NCBI RefSeq assembly: GCF_932526225.1
Contig: NC_064034.1
Coordinates: 21,481,747 to 21,541,746 of the forward strand
From: Nematostella vectensis
Taxonomy: Eukaryota; Cnidaria; Anthozoa; Actiniaria; Edwardsiidae
Length of the DNA: 60,000 bases
Direction: 5' to 3'
In this document: one piece after another, positions 46,196-57,408 of the stretch
Numbering within the stretch: the stretch's first letter is position 1
Layout: the number at the start of each line of letters is the position of its first letter
Made by a program: the position numbers and the translations under genes
The notes under the pieces: generated by a model
Seen by the model: the letters and a program-made list of their open reading frames with translations, nothing else
What the model was told of the DNA's origin: nothing
Database searches by the model: none

Positions 46196-49100
46196 TCAGC
46201 CGACCTTCTCGAATGCTTCATTCAACTTGCCATTTGGCGAAAGCTCTAAGGTGGGCGTGGGCAGTGACAAATTCGTCATTGAGCTGTAGCGTCTCGTGTC
46301 TAGCTCAGAGTTCGTACGGGAATCGCGGCATGGTAAGTGTGTCGGAGTAAGTGATGCCCTCGAGGGGGTCATTTCCATGGCGTTTTGTCCGATATGGGAG
46401 CGGCCACGCCCTCCTGGGGCATACGCGGTCGGGGCGTTAGAGTTCGGAAAGCTTGGAGCTTCCCCCTTAGCAATGTACTGACCACATATTTTGATTGATT
46501 TTGTGAACTTTTCATTTCTAAAGGCAAACATTAAAGGGTTCAAGCACGCGTTGAAGACCAAACACATGGGTGGTAGCCATTTCCGAATGACTGAGTTTGT
46601 CACGAGGCTCACAGGGAAGTACACGTTGCCGACCGTGACGATGATGATGGTCAGGTTCGGGACCACGAAGAAGATAAAGCTGGTGAGTATCATAACCCCT
46701 ATTCTAAATGCAAGCTGAGTGTCCTTTCGTTTAACGCCCGCATTTCTAGACGATCTTTTCACGTAGACGTAGATGTGTACATACATTGCGAAAATGATGA
46801 CGTACAGGCCCACGAGGATCAATAAGAGGATCTGACTGTAGAAGATGGTGGTCTCACGGTCGGCCAGGTCTCGCACAAGAATGCACATTGTGTTGTCTGT
46901 GATTACTTTAGCGTCAAATAAAGCAAGAAGAGCGCACATCACCGCCGAGAAAGCCCAAAAGAACACCAAGACTAAGCTAGCGATGGGTTTGGTGACCCGA
47001 ATGCTTGGGTTCATGCAGAAGATGATAGCGAAGTATCTTTCGCTTGTGACAAGTAGCGCCGTTGCTACTTCCATGACTTGTCCGAGGACGAAGAGAGTTC
47101 GATAATAAGGGCAAATATTCGTGCGCCAGTAGCGGAATTCCTGCGCTTCTTCTTGAATAACCTTGTGACCATCTCCAACAAATATCGCGTAAACACCGAT
47201 CAAGATATCACAGAAGGCCATGTGGGCGATCAGCAAAAATGGAGTCATCCTTCGAAGAGGTTTTATCCCGACTGTTGTAACGAAAACGAAAAGATTAAGC
47301 AAGAGCGCCAGTATTCCAAACAAGATGGTGATCGGCCGGAGTGTGATTAACATATCCCAGCAGTGGTCCTTGTATAGGCTTTTTAGCCTGGAGGTGCTTG
47401 TGAGTTGCCATTCGCACACTTTTCCACCGCTGCATTCTCCTCTCAGAAGGATGAATCGTGCGTGCATGTCCTCCGCCACGTGTCTGTCCTTCTTGTGTAG
47501 GTATTTGCAGGGTGTCAGATTAGTCAAAACTCGCTTGAACGTGACATTACTAACTCTTGTCATGTTACAATTACGGCATTTTTTCGAAAAGGAAAGTCCA
47601 CTTACGGAAGTAACAGTCGTGTTTCTAAGAAGCATGATTTGAGCCGTAAACTTGGTGTTTCCAGGAAGTGCTAGCGACCGTAGACGAGGGATGTCTTCAA
47701 AAAGAAATCCTTCCCATGTTTTAAGCGGGTTGCCACGCACGCTCCTGAAAAATCAGCAATGTGACATTTAAATTTTTTGAAGCTGCCAGCAATACTAACA
47801 TCAAAAAACAGCATTAGTGTACTAAATAGAATAACAATATTTATCGTAAGTGCAAAAGACATATTGTAGAAAAAGCGAAGACAGCCGATGTTATTATGTC
47901 GAACTGATTTTCATGTGTCGATGGTAATACGTCGCCTTGATCTCTGTCATGCAAAGCACACTGTGTTGCCCCAATTACGGAAGGTACCCAATTCTGGACA
48001 GTTTGCATCGAAAGCCTGTTTAAAATATACGAAGGCGAATTAAAAAAATCTTACGTGACCTAATTAGTAACTAATTCTCATACTCACACGTGCTGTAGTA
48101 ATTACGTAGCTGGCGTTATTACCAGCGGGAAAATTCAAGTTTATTTTAAGGTTCGTCAACCTTTTTTCGCGTAGCTTGAAAGTTAACGATGCAGTGAATT
48201 TAACGCTTTACATAAACCAGACCTCCTTGTAAATCAGAGTTAGAAAAATACCAAATTTTTGGGTGGGAATGAAGCACTGTAAAATACTTTTTCACTAGAA
48301 TAGAAGTTCTTTAAAGGCTGGTTCTCACGACGACGTAAGCGTTAGCGGAGACGGAAGCGTAAGAGCCATATGTCGCGTGAGAACCGGCTCGACATAAGCG
48401 CAAGCGTAAGCGCAAGAAGAACGGGAAGTTTTGATAATCTTACGTCTCCGCTTACGCTTACGTCGCGTGGGAACCGGATCGACGTAAGCATAAGCGAAAC
48501 ATAAGAGTAAATTAACCCACATAGCTTTGGCTCGTCGAGGAGGTATGGGTACTAGACTACGAACTGAGCATGCGTAAAACCTTGCGCTTACGTCGAGCCG
48601 GTTCTCACGCGACATAAGAGTCTTACGCTTCCGTCTCCGCTTACGCTTATGTCGTCGTGAAGCATTGTAAAATACTTTTTCACTAGAATAGTAGTTGTTT
48701 AAAGGCTGGTTCTCACGACGACGTAAGCGTAAGCGGAGACGGAAGCGTAAGACTTTTATGTCGCGTGAGAACCGGCTCGACGTAAGTGCAAGGTTTTACG
48801 CATGCTCAGTTCGTAGTCTTGTGCCCATACCTCCACGACGAGTTTGGTTAATTTATGCTTATGTTCCGCTTATGCTTACGTCGATCCGGTTCCCACGCGA
48901 CGTAAGCGTAAGCGGAGACGTAAGATTATCAAAACTTCCCGTTCTTCTTGCGCTTATGTCGAGCCGGTTCTCACGCGACGTATGGCTCTTACGCTTCCGT
49001 CTCCGCTTACGCTTCCGTCGCTCGTGAGAACCAGCGTTAATACAAAGCCGTCTGTCTACGGCAAAAAGTCAAAACAAGATGAAGTGAGAAAATGCTTTGT

Positions 49101-50605
49101 TGCATTTTAATTAAGTTGGACCAGTAAAACTAAATAAGATTATTGTAATATGCCAAATTTATGATTATTTTTCGACGAAAGTCTACGATTTAAACGGATG
49201 AATTTGTGATTCTGAGAGCGCGCAATTATCAAGTAAACAAATGCTAAAATGCTCTTCGTAGATCCACATAATTAAAGTTGGCTTTGCTAAATAAGATAAA
49301 TTCATATTTTATTTTTATAATCATTGAAAATATATTGGAGAAGTTAAGAAAATCGTTCCTGAAGTTTGTGTCCGGAATTGGGGCCAGTTGACCGGGATTA
49401 GGGCAAATCGAGCACGGCGCCCTAAACTTAACAAAATATATCCATATATTATAAGTATTTTATTAGGTTAAGGTCCAATCTTGTTAATGGGAAAATATCA
49501 AAAGTGTTTTTTTTATCTCTAGAAAGCTTTGGTGCTAAATGCAAAAACCGTCCGTAATTGGGGCAACACACTGTACCTTGAGTACATAACCTTATAATAC
49601 CTTATAATATTATGAGGTTGCATTACAGAATGCGCGCCTAAACTGTTTTGGCCAAACAGCACTGTAATTGCGTAGTTAACAAGGTCTATTTTAGGCCGGC
49701 CATCATGCTAGGTTAGTGACGTTGAATTTACAAGAAAAAAAACATGTAAATTCAAATATTTACGGAAGACAATCTATTTTTACCCTCAATAAGTTCGCCA
49801 CAGAAAGCCCAAATAAATATTGGAAAACTCGTAGAGCCAAAAACACGAATAGAGACGCCTGCAGAAGGGTCTAGGTTCTTATACTTACAGATGGAGAAGG
49901 GAAGGCAACCCTAGGAACATCCCCTGGTAAAGATGTGTCAACTTGTTGTGATCCAAATACCTTCACGATAGAAAAACAGAGGAATCGGAAAACATAGATT
50001 GGACAGAAAACAGGTAGAGATGGAATCAGGAGTTGCGTTTTTCGTCTGTGAAGTTACCCTGTGTTAAAATCCTTCTAGTAGCGGCCATATGATCTTCTCC
50101 TCGTACTTGTGTATACTTACAAATCCAGAAGACTGTCGAAGCCGCTGAAGGTGTTTGTCCACAGCGAGGAGATGTTACTATTGGAGAGGTCCCTAGAAAG
50201 AGGTTGACTGATTGAGTTTATCGATATTAGACTCATGCTCGCGAGTTGCATAGTTAGAGCACAGATTTTCCCTGGGAAGGGGGGACTCCAGTCACTGATT
50301 GCCAAAAAAGGTCTGAATTTGATTTGAAGTAAAAGCTTGTTTTCCTAGCGGCCGCAGTGACGGATTCTAAATTCTGGTTGGTTTTAATAAAATTCGCGCG
50401 GGCGTTGCCCCCCCCCCCCACCCCCACCCCCTCTGTCGCGGATGCATGTGCATGTTTTTATGGGTGAAAACCTGTAATGATTAGGCCGCATATGAAGCAA
50501 AAATAATATGATAGAAAACTGAAAATGGTCTAAATTGTTATCCTGGCCTGCTGCCTGGAAAGCCTTTTTCGTCAGTTGTTAACCTATATACTATACACCG
50601 CATAG

Positions 50606-50639
<34 letters not shown>

Positions 50640-51346
50640 TGTCTTCGCGAAAATGAATCGATTTAACTCAACAATTGTCTTTACCGACAATATGATTAGC
50701 TAGACAATACGCGAACGACTTTGAATATCTTAAAATGCCTCCTGATTTTACTGATAAATGACCCCGAAACAAATTAGCAGCACACTTACAAATAGCACGC
50801 CTTGCTTTTGACAAGTGCATCCAGGTTTTGTAAAAAGTCCTTCAGGTGCTGTACCGTACAGGTCATTTTAAGGGCTCGGCTCGTGATGCCAATCTCGCTG
50901 CAGTTACCGCATTGGCAATCGCTAGGGCATGCTCGGGCCCGGTATTTCTGCGTTGGTGTAACCGATTCTGTAGCTATTGTCATCGGTCTGGGACTGATAG
51001 TTTCTAAACTATGTGTGATGGCGGGAAGGGGTTGAGGGTGCCATGATGTGTAGTTGCTTGGTGGTCTTGTGGTTGTTTGGGGTGACGCGTATCCTTTAGC
51101 GGATGGCGAAGTTAATGGCGATAATTGAACCATATTTTCTGTTTTAATCAAAGTTAACTCTGCTCTGATCGAAGAGCGCCCGCTGTTTAATGGCGAAGGA
51201 GATAATATTGCTGCTGCTCTTCTAACAAAGCCTGGCGTCAGGAGTGCAGAAGTGGTTGTCGATTGGTTATGTGTTCCGTTGCTTGTTGCTGGTAAACTGG
51301 TTTGTGTCAAAACAGTCAGCCATAGCGCGAACTTGAAGGCCCCCAT
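46196..51346 (-). CDS. Leucine-rich-repeat class A GPCR (LGR/RXFP-like)
   Basis: Four exons: 51346-50790, 50192-50121, 49960-49889 and 47744-46196, totalling 2250 bp (749 residues); every intron is in the same phase. Exon 1 encodes a signal peptide (MGAFKFALWLTVLTQTSLPA), a ~110-residue Ser/Thr/Pro-rich stalk and a cysteine cluster at residues 140-163 like an LRRNT cap (ACPSDCQCGNC). Exons 2 and 3 are each exactly 72 bp, one LRR per exon (SNSNISSLWTNTFSGF; LDHNKLTHLYQGMFLGL), the exon pattern known from LGR-type receptors. Exon 4 completes the last LRR (VRGNPLKTWEGF), then a Cys-containing hinge and seven membrane segments starting near residue 372. The DRY equivalent is ERY (469-471) and the NPxxY equivalent is NPLMF (636-640). 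It has only about 3-4 LRRs and no LDLa module, unlike vertebrate RXFP or LGR proteins. The ligand is unknown. Confidence 0.9.
47959..49573. mobile_element. TIR element filling GPCR intron 3, with nested repeats
   Basis: TGTGTTGCCCCAATTACGGA at the left (47959-47981) is matched in inverted orientation by TCCGTAATTGGGGCAACACA at 49551-49573, a ~23-bp terminal repeat. Related GTCC(G/A)GAATTGGG words lie inside both ends (near 47990 and 49370). The interior is non-coding and contains the CTGGTTCTCACG repeats listed separately. No clear target duplication was identified. Confidence 0.6.
48270..49040. mobile_element. Two adjacent GGTTCTCACG MITE copies with opposite interiors
   Basis: A flank (AAAATACTTTTTCACTAGAA) plus CTGGTTCTCACGACGACGTA begins at about 48279 and again at about 48668. 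Each is followed by ~340 bp rich in TCGACGTAAGCG and GAGAACCGG words, ending in complementary GTGAGAACCAG or a remnant. The central segment (ACTACGAACTGAGCATGCG) is in opposite orientation in the two copies. The outermost ends are TTAAAGGCTGGTTC and GAACCAGCGTTAA, so TTAA may be the target site. ORFs here such as MSRENRLDVSARFY are repeat-derived. Confidence 0.65.
50608..50637. repeat. (TA)n microsatellite
   Basis: About 15 TA dinucleotides in GPCR intron 1. Confidence 0.95.
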
Positions 51347-54300
51347 GCTACCTCTGTGAACAAGAGGCGTTATGACATTAGTGATGACTCACAATGAGTA
51401 AAAGTAGATAGGATTATTGTTTGTTGACTTGAGTGACTGCCATTTGCCAATTACTCTTGATTAGATTTCGCCCCTCTTGGCGGTATTCTGGCAATAATAA
51501 TTTCGCTTTCTATATTGGAAAAACACTCCACCTGCTTTCTAACTGGATTTACCAAATGAGAACCTCGTAATCTTGATGTACATTGATATTCGTATTTACA
51601 CAATAACAATCACTGTTTGAGAGTCCATGTTTTTTTGGCATAAAATCGAGAATGCGTCTCCGGAATTTGATCTTCTTTGATGCAAAAAAAAACCTCTTAT
51701 GAAAAAAGTAATATCATCGTATTTGTTGACTTAGTATATTCGACGGGAAAGTATATCAAATTCGTGAGTTATTTTACTAAGGCACAAAGAGCGTATCAAT
51801 ATATTGTGTTAGGAAATACTAAAAAAGCCAAATGGTAATTCAAACACCTTGCTTTTAATGCTTTTATTACCGCGTTGTGCCAGTACGATCGTTCCGGGAA
51901 GCTTTAGGTTTAATTAAGCGTCGAGTATTTCCAACAGGAAGACCGATTGAATACTATACTTTTAGAACGATTATATAAATGCCAGTTGTTATATTTTATT
52001 CCAGGACAATTTGCCAATTGGTGGTTTTTCAGACATCAATGATCTGGGCATTACGTTAGAACTCACAATCATAGGATGCATAGAAAGTCTCAGGGCAATA
52101 TGGTGATCTGAATTACCAACGATTTATCCTGTCCACCCCCTTAGCAATCAGAGTTGTGTCATATAGAGGCTTAGAAAAAAATGGCCCAGAAAACGAACAG
52201 AGAGTAGAGGCAATGAAAGAGAGCAGCGGACTGCTAAAAGATAAAAAAAAAAGAGAACAGTGTAATAAAACAAAAAGAAATAGAGCCCCAGTAAGTGCCA
52301 GAGGAAGTCGAAAAATGACAAAGAAGCGTCTGATTACAAAGAAGCTCATGGAGGGCTAGATAATTTTGAAGAAATTTTTTTGGAAAATCCAAGATGTGAG
52401 AGCATAAAGGCCATAAATAAAAATACTTCTTTTTCTACTTGGCGTATGATATGCTAGGCGATTCAATTCCATCTTAGCTGTTGCTCATCATGCATTACTT
52501 GTCATGTTCTTTCAAATAACGTAAGTTAGCTTCTTAGCGCGTAATCCAATCTAGCCCACGTTAGAGTCCCTTTCCCAAGCGCACCTGTTGTGTTGGACCT
52601 TTTCCTTGTTTGAGCAGAATCAATGACTTATTAACCGACAAGCTTGGCAAGGCTTGGCTCGCTTGTTACTGAGTTTCTTTTTCTGGCTTGATTGATGTTA
52701 ATGTTTGCGCGAGTGAGGTTTGAATAATTTCGTGGGTTGCGTGTGGTGTTGACGGGGCTTTTCCATCTGCTGTTGGATGATATGTCATTATATTTTATTA
52801 TGAATATTCCTATTGACGTGGACATATCATAGGCAACAAACAGCAAATCCCAGATACTTGAGCAATGTCATATATCTATTGCCAACAATCAGCCCTTCGC
52901 AAACCTTGACATTTTCAAGTTTTTGTACAAACGATGGCTTTCTTAGGCAAGCTGTTTCTGTTTGCTTGTTTCATGGAGTTCCATGCATATCTATTGTAGT
53001 ATTAATTTTAGAAAAAACGAAACAAGTATCTCGATATATACTGTTGATATTGCTTAAATGATCGTTTTTTCCCCTTAGATTTAGAAGTTTTCAATTTGTT
53101 GTAATTAACTTCACAGAACGGCATGTCGTTGCATGCTCAGCTTTCCACAAAGTCAAACACAACTGGCAGTTTCTTCTTTTAAGTATAATAGTAATGGATT
53201 TCTTGTGTGTGGTTATTTCTGTTAAATTATTTAACATCGTTGGAATCCCAATTTTGTGTGTGTTTCCAGTCCTTGGTTGCCAAGGATGACTGTTGTAAGG
53301 TCCTGTTAGTCTTACTTTTTAAGTGATATTTTCAGTAGAAGTAAACAAATTTTTTGTTTTATCTTTCAGAGACGATCACCATGCATCCAGAGCCAAGCCA
53401 GAGCCGTAATATTTCTGATTACGCCACATCGACCAGCAGATATTGGTTGAATTTTCGGTTGATAAATGTTTGGGATGCCTTACGCGCAATTTGATACCAC
53501 AAGCTTACACAAAAGACTTGTTTACTTTACGGAATCTGTAAGGCAAATTGTACGAATATTTGAACTGCGTCTGTGGTCGATTTGAACGCTAAAGATTAAA
53601 ATAGCTCGAACAACTCATCTAAAAATGTATGCATTCCATAATGTAAACACTGTCAGATTTTCCATTGTAGAGCTGTCATTTTGGCAGGCTGTTAAGGTAT
53701 AACTAGTTCCCTTTGCGTAGCTTGTAACTTTTTTGTATTTAAACAACGTAATAATTGTACGACAAAGATAAGTATATAATTAAATACAACCAGGAATATT
53801 GTTGTGCAAAAAAGTTGTTGTGTCTGTGTTGTGATAAACATGTTCTTTTTCCGTTCATAATTTACTAGTGTGATGAAAAGCAAAAACACCCCAAGCTGCA
53901 GAAGTAACACTCATTTTTGAAAAAAAAGCCTGGATACTACGTACATTCTCGCATTGTCTCTTGCGTATAGATTTCTTTTGATTTAATTAACTTGGGAGAA
54001 CCACTCACCTAATGATTAGAAGTGGTAGAATAAGAGGTGTCTAATTTTGTTGTAAGAGTTGTCTTCTAGAGTTCTTACAGTCCTAAGCTTCCAGCGTAAC
54101 TGAGGAGTAAACTTTTAGATAGTCTGTTTACATATAGCTCGTTGCCCAATCATCAAATAGCCAATGGCATTTGTGTAAATAACTCCAAAGAACTTAAACA
54201 CAGGACGAACCATATCCGCCAGATAGCGATTATGAATTATGATCCACGAACGAAGACGTGGATGATAATTGCTATCATATTTTTCTCTATTTTTCAGCTT

Positions 54301-54567
54301 GTTCTTTATCCAAAATAGTTTTTCCTTTTCATTACAATGTACCTGCTATGATTTGTGCTGTTGTTTGTTTACTAGCTATTTTACACAGTTGCTAGAAAAT
54401 AATGCATATAAAAACGAGGGAACCTGGTAGACTTTCACTCTACTAGAGTTTGGAATATTAAATGATGTTAAATCAAGAAGCATACATTGCTTTCTTGTTT
54501 GGACATGATGATCAAATATGTTACTTTATGATTCTACTAGAGCACGATGCCCCATAGCTCATCCGTC
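51347..54567. other. Intergenic DNA; possible isolated exon at 53371
   Basis: The region upstream of the GPCR start holds its presumed promoter and 5' UTR. No gene is identified. Two weak candidates: an ORF at 52156-52359 with a very basic end (SRKMTKKRLITKKLMEG), and a segment after a good acceptor (TTATCTTTCAG at about 53360-53370), where one frame gives a short hydrophilic tail DDHHASRAKPEP and a stop. Neither connects to an exon chain I can support. Confidence 0.35.
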
Positions 54568-55222
54568 CCATGGTACATACGTCCCTACCATACACCGAGA
54601 GCCCCATGGTACATACGTCCCTACCATACACCGAGAGCCCCATGATACATACGTCCCTACCATACACCGAGAGCCCCATGGTACATACGTCCCTACCATA
54701 CACCGAGAGCCCCATGGTACATACGTCCCTACCATACACCGAGAGCCTCATGGTACATACGTCCCTACCATACACCGAGAGCCCCATGGTACATACGTCC
54801 CTACCATACACCGAGAGCCCCATGGTACATACGTCCCTACCATACACCGAGAGCCCCATGGTACATACGTCCCTACCATACACCGAGAGCCCCATGGTAC
54901 ATACGTCCCTACTATACACCGAGAGCCCCATGGTACATACGTCCCTACCATACACCGAGAGCCCCATGGTACATACGTCCCTACCATACACCGAGAGGTC
55001 CATGGTACATATGTCCCTACCATACACCGAGAGCCCCATGGTACATACGTCCCTACCATACACCGAGAGCCCCATGGTACATACATCCCTACCATACACC
55101 GAGAGCCCCATGGTACATACGTCCCTACCATACACCGAGAGCCTCATGGTACATACGTTCCTACCATACACCGAGAGCCCCATGGTACATACGTCCCTAC
55201 CATACACCGAGAGTCCCATAGC
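54568..55222 (+). repeat. 36-bp minisatellite with 12-residue coding period
   Basis: About 18 copies of a 36-bp unit (CATGGTACATACGTCCCTAC plus CATACACCGAGAGCCC). The unit is a multiple of three, so frames on both strands stay open; the longest plus-strand frame (54518-55258) would encode GTYVPTIHREPH repeats. Most likely noncoding, but see the finding on substitution pattern. Confidence 0.92.
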
Positions 55223-55293
55223 TCATCCGTCCCTCATCCGTCCCGCGTAGCCCCATAGGCATAGAAATATGGTATAGGTATGCGACTTGGTTT

Positions 55294-55623
55294 TTGTGGT
55301 CATTGCGCGGGTACCCTGTGGTGTCACTCGCCAGCCAGCCAGCCAGCCAGTCAGTCAGCCGCGCGACTCCCAGGCCTCACTCGGCCCCGAAATGGCGACT
55401 AAATACAAGCACGGAGCAAGGGGAAAGTTTTTGTCGATTATGCGATAATTATTTATTTTGCCTCAAATTTTGTGACTTAAGGATAAAGTCAACTAGAGGA
55501 GATCTACTAACATTCATTCACGCCAAGATTTATCTGGTTTTAGCTAGTAAATTTAAGCAAGTAACAGTTCACATTAAAAAGCGAACAGAAGCACAAGAAA
55601 GCGACCCAAAAAAACAATGCAAG
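55294..55623 (+). CDS. Candidate first exon with Cys-rich (zinc-finger-like) motif
   Basis: An open frame from ATG 55294 runs to a strong donor, TGCAAG|GTGAGT, at 55623. The stretch ESFCRLCDNYLFCLKFCDLR followed by GDLLTFIHAKIYLVLASKFK looks like a C-x2-C zinc-binding module with an amphipathic helix, and the frame ends in a charged segment (HIKKRTEAQESDPKKQCK). The region around 55370-55420 is CpG-rich, as at a gene start. The start codon is uncertain: another ATG (55393, in a different frame) is followed by a stop after 18 codons. No following exon was identified, so the gene, if real, probably continues to the right. Confidence 0.35.
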
Positions 55624-56397
55624 GTGAGTTTCGGACGACGATTTGTATTGTCTATTGAGGATATGACAGTTATTAGGCTTTTTGTTGTCCTTTTTGTATG
55701 CTTTGAGAATGCGAGTACTTAACTTAGTAATCAAATTATTTGAGCATAACAGCTTTTGTTTTGACATTCTTCGTTTTATCTATATTCTTGATTTTGTTGA
55801 ATAAAATACGATACAACAAAAACTGGAATTCGTCTTTAATAAGACTTCTTCAGGGCAGATTGATTGTGTTGAGATATTTCATAAAGGCTAACCAATATCG
55901 TGTTGCATTTGTCAAATACTGCTAAAGAAGACCGTTCTTGTCTTTATATCCTGTGCTCTTAGTACTAAGAAGATACATATTCTTAGAAGATACAGCAGAA
56001 ATTTTCCTTACCGAGGTTAAAAAAAAAACCTATTTTCAATATGTATTGTTGTTATTGTCTGCATCTTGCATCTTTCACTTATATTTTCTTTTCAAGTCTC
56101 TTGCACATTACATTTATTTCAGATGTTTAGATATATTTCATTGGAATAGTTAGATCCAGGGTTTCTCAAAACACCAAAATATAATGCATTACTGGATGTA
56201 TGTTTGTAGATATTAATTCCCATGGGGATGGAAAATCACCACTTAAAATGGTACATTAAATCTTCAGCATTGCATCTTATCTAAAATTGTGTCTGACACT
56301 ATATTCCATCTTTGAAATCCTGTTTCATCCATTGTTCTTCGCAATAACAAAGCTTGTCAGAATGTAGCTTTACAAATGTACATTAATGGAACTTTTA
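55624..56397. other. Noncoding interval before TTAA MITE copy B
   Basis: AT-rich sequence, possibly an intron of the candidate gene starting at 55294. Short hydrophobic ORFs have no recognisable motif. Confidence 0.4.
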
Positions 56398-56401
56398 TTA
56401 A

Positions 56402-57404
56402 CCCATTGACCCCTGGCTTTTTTTGAGCTGAATTTACAAAATTTACAGACTGAAAACAGATACCTCCCCCCCCTATTCTGAGCTTTATACAGCCCGTAAA
56501 AGTCAAACACAGCTGCACCTAGTCAGCGGTATTCAAGCTTTCCAACAGTGCTTTGCGGTCCCCACTTTAAATCCCTCGTCGTTGTGCTGAAGCCAGCACA
56601 AGTTGATGGTTGCTTGTATTTTTTATCAAAAATACAGCTATGAGCATATTAGGAGAGTGTCTCAGGACATCATGAAGTCTTTTGGGGCATAATTGATTGG
56701 TTTGCTTATTGATATTTGCAAGCAAAGGTGGATTCATGATGATTTTTTCTTGTTTGGCTTTGCCTGGATGAGAAAATAATTTTCTAATGAATCACCACAG
56801 CTCTCCTAAATGCTGTCTTTTCTGAAACCAAATTGATTCCAAAATTGTTTACACTGCTATTCTGGGTCTGTATGACCTGGAATTGATTTGTTTGGCTTCG
56901 GCGTGAAAAGACTTCTAAAAATCCATCTGACTTTGGTGAGAGGAGTGTTGACTGGACCTCCCCTCGTGAATATTCCCCTGGATCTCCCAGAATGCTTTGC
57001 AATACGTAAAGACATCTTCGTGGTTATACAATCCTTCAAGGAGTGGACATTGTGTTTTGAGGCCATGGAAATGTACCTGGAGGATCAGAATAAAGGTATC
57101 TCTTTGTGTCTTGAGCTGTGTTTGCTGATCTCTTTCCCTTGTGTGGTATTTTGAGCGTTTTATTGAGAGGGGTGATTCTGCTTTTCTCTCCTTGTTCGAT
57201 TTGAGATTTGTCAAAGAACCTGTGCTATTATTTGGCTTAAGAGTAGATGTCAACACCTTAGTTGGATGCATATCTGCAAGACCATTTATCCCTTAGACTG
57301 ATGCCTGAGTATCTTCATCTTGTTGTGTTTATTTTGCATTTATGAATTTTTGGGGTTGTGGGTACTTCCCAAAGCCGGTACAGGCCGGTTGAGGGGTCAA
57401 TGTG
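56402..57404 (-). mobile_element. TTAA-flanked MITE (piggyBac type), copy B
   Basis: A 1003-bp element, the reverse complement of copy A (38910-39910) with few differences, bounded by TTAA at 56398-56401 and 57405-57408. The termini are CCCATTGACCCCT and CACATTGACCCCT. The counterpart of copy A's 140-codon ORF is 118 codons here because of different stops, which supports non-coding status. Confidence 0.87.
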
Positions 57405-57408
57405 TTAA

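Noticed and set aside
48325-49110. Arg-rich ORFs (RRKRKRRRK, MSRENRLDVSARFY)
   Set aside because: Derived from inverted MITE copies; the same peptides appear on both strands of repeated DNA.
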